Below, piece after piece: positions 45,414 to 48,897 of a stretch of 48,897 nucleotides of DNA. The DNA lies in NCBI GenBank assembly GCA_900544555.1, contig UQWD01000016.1, positions 1 to 48,897 of the forward strand, written 5' to 3'. Numbering within the stretch: position 1 is the stretch's first letter; every line of letters begins with the position of its first letter. The notes beneath the pieces were generated by a model. The model did not search any database. It saw nothing but the letters and a program-made list of their open reading frames with translations, and had not been told where the DNA came from. Origin of the DNA: an uncultured Eubacteriales bacterium (GTDB taxonomy: Bacteria > Bacillota > Clostridia > Christensenellales > CAG-138). A program made the translations under genes and the position numbers.

Positions 45414-45519
45414 GACTGCGCCGGTTGATGTGAGCGGATATAATCCCGCTCACATGTCATGAGCGCAGCAAGGCGTTTAATGGAATGCTGATAGAATATT
45501 TTCTGTCTATCCTATTGTT

Positions 45520-45547
45520 AAAGCCCGCCAAAACACGGCGGGCTTTT
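45520..45547 (+). terminator. Terminator of the VanW-family gene
   Basis: A perfect 10-bp stem (45520-45529 with 45537-45546) with a 7-nt loop, ending in TTTT on the plus strand. Confidence 0.8.
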
Positions 45548-46024
45548 AGGTTAAGGTATGTATTTTACGGATGTATTTGCTCCTGTAAGCAACTTGTCAT
45601 ATACTCATGTAAATTTGTCTTACTTCATTTTCATGTACTCAAGCGGGTCTTGTATTTATGTCAAAGCAATGAAAGGGCTAAAAGGCGGGCCGCATAATCA
45701 GGGATTTCGATCCCAAGGCTTTTATCTTATTCCGATGTTTAAATCGATAATGCATTTATATCTAAGCATTCACCTTCAGCCCGCGCAACTTGTATACATC
45801 ATATCGTTCATAGAAAATACCGCCTAAGTTAAAGGTACAATCCTAAACTCCGGCGTGCGCGACGCCGGCCAAGCTCGCCTAGGCTGCGCGGTTAAACCTA
45901 TTTCCAGACAATTAAGCACAGTAACACGAGCGTGATATATTCTGCGCCCACACATTCGCATCTATAAATGCATACGCCAAGCTCCCCTGCCCTGAATGCT
46001 TCTCTTACAAACCCGGCGGAGCAG
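45548..46024. other. Intergenic region downstream of sigE
   Basis: About 480 bp. A small GC-rich hairpin (CCGGCGT/ACGCCGG, about 45851-45869) lies about 160 bp after the sigE stop. Unlike Bacillus, no sigG follows sigE. No gene or tRNA seen. Confidence 0.4.
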
Positions 46025-46732
46025 TCATTGCATCGCGTTGATTTCTTTTCTCAATACCTTAATAATGCGTTTTTCGAGCCGAGATATATAGCTTTGCGAT
46101 ATGCCGAGCATATCCGCCACCTCCTTTTGCGTCCTTTCCCTGTTCTGGTTTAAACCAAACCTTAACTCCATAATACGCTTTTCCCTATCGTCCAGCTTCT
46201 GCATCGCTTGCCTGAGAAGCTCTCGGTCCACCTCGTCCTCAATATTACGCGATACCAGATCGGAATCCGTACCCAGTATATCCGATAAGAGCAGCTCGTT
46301 CCCATCCCAGTCGATATTGAGCGGCTCGTCAAGCGAAACCTCCAGTTTGAGCCTGCAGCTTCGGCGCAGACACATGAGAATTTCATTTTCAATGCACCGC
46401 GAGGCATAGGTGGCTAGCTTGATCTTTTTCCCAGTATCGAACGTATTAACCGCCTTGATTAAGCCGATTGCGCCAATTGAGATTAAATCCTCAATCCCGA
46501 TCCCCGTATTTTCAAACTTACGGGCGATATATACCACAAGCCTGAGGTTTCTTTCAATAAGCGTTTGTTTTACGGTTTCATCGCCCACGGCAAGGCGGCC
46601 GATAAGCTCCGTCTCCTCGTCTTTTGTAAGAGGAGGCGGCAGCGCTTCGTTGGAGTTGATATAATAGAGCCCCCGCCTTACTCCCAAGCGCCGGTACAGC
46701 CAGATGAGAATCTTATTTACCCAATTACGCAT
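46025..46732 (-). CDS. sigE: RNA polymerase sporulation sigma factor SigE (pro-sigma-E)
   Basis: 235 aa. The hydrophobic-basic pro-sequence (about 1-28, WVNKILIWLYRRLGVRRGLYYI) is followed by SNEALPPPLTKDEE. Regions 2 and 4 are nearly identical to the Bacillus protein (RNLRLVVYIARKFENTG; EDLISIGAIGLIKAVNTFD; LATYASRCIENEILM; DEPLNIDWDGNELLLSD; DMLGISQSYISRLEKR). It directs early mother-cell transcription after SpoIIGA removes the pro-sequence. It is 15 bp behind spoIIGA in the usual spoIIG operon. The cwlJ-gerQ promoter in this window is a likely target. Confidence 0.97.
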   Translation of the reverse strand: MRNWVNKILIWLYRRLGVRRGLYYINSNEALPPPLTKDEETELIGRLAVGDETVKQTLIERNLRLVVYIARKFENTGIGIEDLISIGAIGLIKAVNTFDTGKKIKLATYASRCIENEILMCLRRSCRLKLEVSLDEPLNIDWDGNELLLSDILGTDSDLVSRNIEDEVDRELLRQAMQKLDDREKRIMELRFGLNQNRERTQKEVADMLGISQSYISRLEKRIIKVLRKEINAMQ

Positions 46733-46747
46733 ATCGTCTCCCCCTTC

Positions 46748-47503
46748 TTATTTTGCAACCGCGGCCGGCGGCACCAGCGCCTGAGCCGAGTCAAGCGGCT
46801 TCTCTGTCAGCGCCACCAGCGCGTCCGCACTTATCCATCTGTCGTTATATATTTCCACTGAATCCGGCCGAAACGCCTTAACAATTCCGTCCCAGCCCAC
46901 TGTTGAACATGGGATCGGGATGTCCGCGCTGCGATTGAACCCCGGGTCAAAAACGATAATGACCGGCCTGCCGCTAACCGGATCGGACAGCATATTCCCA
47001 GAATCAATGCATCCACGGTATTCCCTGCTTGTGTTCCCTTCGCGTATGCGTACCCGCACCGTACCGGAAAGCCTCCGGCCCATCAGCCGCCGGATTAAAG
47101 CGGGCGTACCAGCCGCCGCAGCCGCGGCCAGCAGCGCTATGCGCAGCGGGACTGGAGCGACAACATATCCATTTTGAAGGCCTCCTCCCATAGAGAATGA
47201 GAGCGCGGCGGCAATCCCCCCAATGGCCGCGGCGGCGATAAGAACCGCAATTACCCCCTGGCAGTAGCTGCGCCAGTTCCACACGGGAAGCGCGAACGCC
47301 ATCAGTAGACCCGACGCCAGCTTCATGGGCCATGATAAAAGGAATGGGGCGGTCGATACGGCCAGCGCGGCGTAAAATGCGCCTAACGCGGAGGCGAGCA
47401 GCATCCTGAGAAAATGGATCCGCATGGAACGCGCCGCTGCGGCAAGGCGCAATATCAGTATGTTCATGAGCAGATTGTCCAACAAAAAAAGCTCAATATA
47501 CAT
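46748..47503 (-). CDS. spoIIGA: Sporulation sigma-E factor-processing protease SpoIIGA
   Basis: 251 aa from the ATG at 47503 (GGGGGG upstream; the frame extends to 47527). Five hydrophobic segments fill the first ~140 residues, then a cytosolic aspartic-protease-like domain with the catalytic Asp in RGCIDSGNML (about Asp167) and PVIIVFD. It sits in the septal membrane, dimerises and, when triggered by SpoIIR from the forespore, cleaves pro-sigma-E. The N-terminal motif MYIELFLLDNLLMNILIL is typical. First gene of the spoIIG operon. Confidence 0.94.
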   Translation of the reverse strand: MYIELFLLDNLLMNILILRLAAAARSMRIHFLRMLLASALGAFYAALAVSTAPFLLSWPMKLASGLLMAFALPVWNWRSYCQGVIAVLIAAAAIGGIAAALSFSMGGGLQNGYVVAPVPLRIALLAAAAAAGTPALIRRLMGRRLSGTVRVRIREGNTSREYRGCIDSGNMLSDPVSGRPVIIVFDPGFNRSADIPIPCSTVGWDGIVKAFRPDSVEIYNDRWISADALVALTEKPLDSAQALVPPAAVAK

Positions 47504-47527
47504 GTGCACCCCCCCTATGACCCGCAC

Positions 47528-47572
47528 AGTATAACATACTTGGATTTGCGCGTGTGTAGAACGAATGACGAA
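47528..47572 (-). promoter_or_regulatory. spoIIG promoter with Spo0A-box-like site
   Basis: -10 TATACT (47528-47533) has no good -35. At 47566-47572 (plus strand) is TGACGAA, an exact match to the Spo0A box TGNCGAA, at about -40 to -46. Bacillus spoIIG is likewise a sigma-A promoter with a misplaced -35 that depends on Spo0A bound there. Confidence 0.5.
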
Positions 47573-48172
47573 AATATATGCGTTATTTGTTGCTATAAGG
47601 CTATGCCTTATTCTTCTTTACCGCCGTCATGGATAAGGCTACTAAAAGTCGTTATTATCATTCGATTTAAATCATTCGGCCAAGTTTAATTATGAAAAAA
47701 CGTTGTTTAAATTCCAATCTATTTTCATAAATAAGACGAATACAAAGGACACGACGGCTCAAAACGCGATGCCGCGTGCAACCCAAAGTGCGTACTGTTA
47801 AATTATTATTCTGGATTCCCAGTAATAAAATTGAGCATTATATCGGTTCAAAAATTAATTCGCGTTGGAATATACTCATACCGAGCTAAGCAAACAAAAT
47901 CCAACCCTCCAATAAGCAGTTCTCTCGCATATCTCTAGCGCGGCTATAATTTGGAACCTAAAATTTGTTGGTTTATCAATACTAAAAGTGACATGAGCAA
48001 GCTCACGTTTACGCCATTAGCTGTTCGACGGCATTGACTCACGCTTTTTCATCGTTTCAATAGAAATGCCCGTACAATCTACAACGCTGTAACGGGTATC
48101 GTCTTTCTAGACATAACCCCGTCGTTCGTATTGGCAAACAGAAAATTATGCTAGGTAACCGATGATAAACGT
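47573..48172. other. AT-rich intergenic region
   Basis: 600 bp between the spoIIG promoter and the DUF3795 gene. No supported gene, RNA or strong hairpin. Short frames with stops suggest decayed sequence. Confidence 0.4.
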
Positions 48173-48553
48173 TCATTCAGCCTGCCTGAGCAACCTGAGT
48201 ACATCCTCTTCCGTACTTAAATCATAATCGCCGTAGATACCGTTCCGGTGGTATACGATCCCTTTTTCCTGATTGTTTTTTATATGCTGACAAAACCTCT
48301 CAATTCCATCTTCCTTTATACAGCGGATAAACGCTCGAACTTTTATTTTCTCCGGTGATAGCATATCAATACCGCACGGCGCCATATCGCACTCCCAGCA
48401 GCCTTTAATACCTTTATCAGTGCAGCATTTATACTGGTAGCAGCCGTTTGGGGACAGCCGTTTACCGCAATGGTTTCCGGTTTTGCAGTTGCATCCATTC
48501 GGATTGCACACGCCGCATACTAAACCGCAATACGCAACTTCTTCAACGCACAC
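48173..48553 (-). CDS. DUF3795-type cysteine-rich protein
   Basis: 126 aa with about 15 cysteines, mostly in the first 65 residues (YCGLVCGVCNPNGCNCKTGNHCG ... CYQYKCC ... GCWECDMAPCGIDML), the pattern of DUF3795, thought to bind metal or an Fe-S cluster. The C-terminal part (VRAFIRCIKEDGIERFCQHI ... YGDYDLSTEEDVLRLL) is helical. Start GTG at 48553 with GGAGG eight bases before it. Monocistronic; function unknown. Confidence 0.8.
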   Translation of the reverse strand: MCVEEVAYCGLVCGVCNPNGCNCKTGNHCGKRLSPNGCYQYKCCTDKGIKGCWECDMAPCGIDMLSPEKIKVRAFIRCIKEDGIERFCQHIKNNQEKGIVYHRNGIYGDYDLSTEEDVLRLLRQAE

Positions 48554-48824
48554 TTGTCCAGCCTCCGTTATATGGTGTTAATAAGTATTTTATCATATTT
48601 TACATAGAATAATCAAAAAGCGCATGTTATAAGTAAACCCAAAGTAAATGTGAATTCATATTTAAAGCGACTTTTATCTCTCGTTAATCGCTTAGGCTGC
48701 TTTACTTAGTATTAAGTATTAAATTGAAATCCAATAAACAATTCCATGCTGCCGTATGCGCGCACACTATTAGTTTTGCCCAAATTTTGAGTATAAGCGC
48801 ATTTATAATTAATATCAATTTTCA

Positions 48825-48882
48825 GGCTGCCCAAAAGGGCGGCCTCAGTGTGTCGAAAAAGTGGCTGCGCCACGTTTTTCGA
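48825..48882 (-). repeat. Right-end copy of the putative dispersed repeat
   Basis: Two hairpins (48825-48844 and 48853-48882; arms GGCTGCCC/GGGCGGCC and CGAAAAA-GTGGC/GCCAC-GTTTTTCG) flank a core that on the minus strand reads GACACACTGAGGC. It pairs in inverted orientation with the left-end copy. A minus-strand frame runs open from the right edge through the repeat to a TAA at 48712-48714 (61 codons). Confidence 0.4.
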
Positions 48883-48897
48883 GTTAACACGGAGCGC

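Noticed and set aside
45485..45697. 70-codon plus-strand frame downstream of the VanW-family gene
   Set aside because: It spans that gene's terminator hairpin and lacks a ribosome site.
45695..45712. tRNA T-arm-like GGGATTTCGATCCC
   Set aside because: The preceding ~70 bases cannot form the acceptor, D and anticodon arms.

Overview
The window reads as a chromosomal segment of an endospore-forming, probably anaerobic member of the Clostridia (Firmicutes). The evidence is the spoIIGA-sigE pair, a cwlJ-gerQ-like spore germination pair, a CotH-domain protein, an N-terminal-rubredoxin ('reverse') rubrerythrin next to the NADH-sensing repressor Rex, type III pantothenate kinase, RqcH, TTG/GTG starts with strong AGGAGG ribosome sites, and sigma-A type TTGnnn-N17-TATAAT promoters. 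I see no rRNA, tRNA or CRISPR. The genus cannot be fixed from this stretch alone. Both outer ends carry a related hairpin-rich repeat in inverted orientation, as expected if the window is a whole contig that stops at a dispersed repeat.

Layout. 0.2-2.9 kb: a membrane-anchored XRE regulator, a probable 6S-like small RNA with its own promoter and terminator, and a PflX-type radical SAM gene. 3.3-8.5 kb: two tandem paralogous PhoP/PhoR-type response regulator-kinase pairs on the minus strand. Divergent from them is a 1.1-kaa lipoprotein with four lamin-tail-like domains and a CotH kinase domain, whose promoter sits so close to the ATG that the mRNA looks leaderless. 12.5-15.8 kb: aspartate kinase, facing dapA and an archaeal-type asd (entry to lysine/threonine/diaminopimelate synthesis). 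16.2-24.6 kb (minus): acetyltransferase, rqcH, a fumarylacetoacetate-hydrolase-family gene, a tandem OB-fold SSB-like protein, and both subunits of a type IIA topoisomerase (probably topoisomerase IV).

24.9-32.1 kb is a looser, more AT-rich accessory stretch: a small helical protein, a DUF4352-like lipoprotein, a DUF1294 protein, an orphan holin-endolysin lysis pair with no other phage genes, a GntR/FadR-type regulator, an RlmA-like rRNA methyltransferase and a small unknown gene. 32.5-39.5 kb (minus): reverse rubrerythrin and rex with their own promoter, then nitroreductase, uvrA and uvrB. 40.1-48.6 kb: gerQ-like and cwlJ behind a good sigma-E-like promoter, a Dabb protein, a 57-aa membrane protein overlapping coaX tail to tail, a VanW-family exported protein, sigE and spoIIGA (with a Spo0A-box-like site upstream), and a Cys-rich DUF3795 protein.

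The most interesting points are: (1) the endolysin has a near-perfect internal Shine-Dalgarno and in-frame ATG exactly at its linker, predicting a separate cell-wall-binding subunit; (2) a terminator-like hairpin whose 3' arm is the ribosome site of the FAH gene; (3) the apparently leaderless CotH lipoprotein; (4) the cwlJ-gerQ promoter matching sigma-E, whose gene lies 5 kb away; (5) the 6S-like RNA with an exposed anti-Shine-Dalgarno-like tract. All reading was by eye: no alignment, folding or database search was run.
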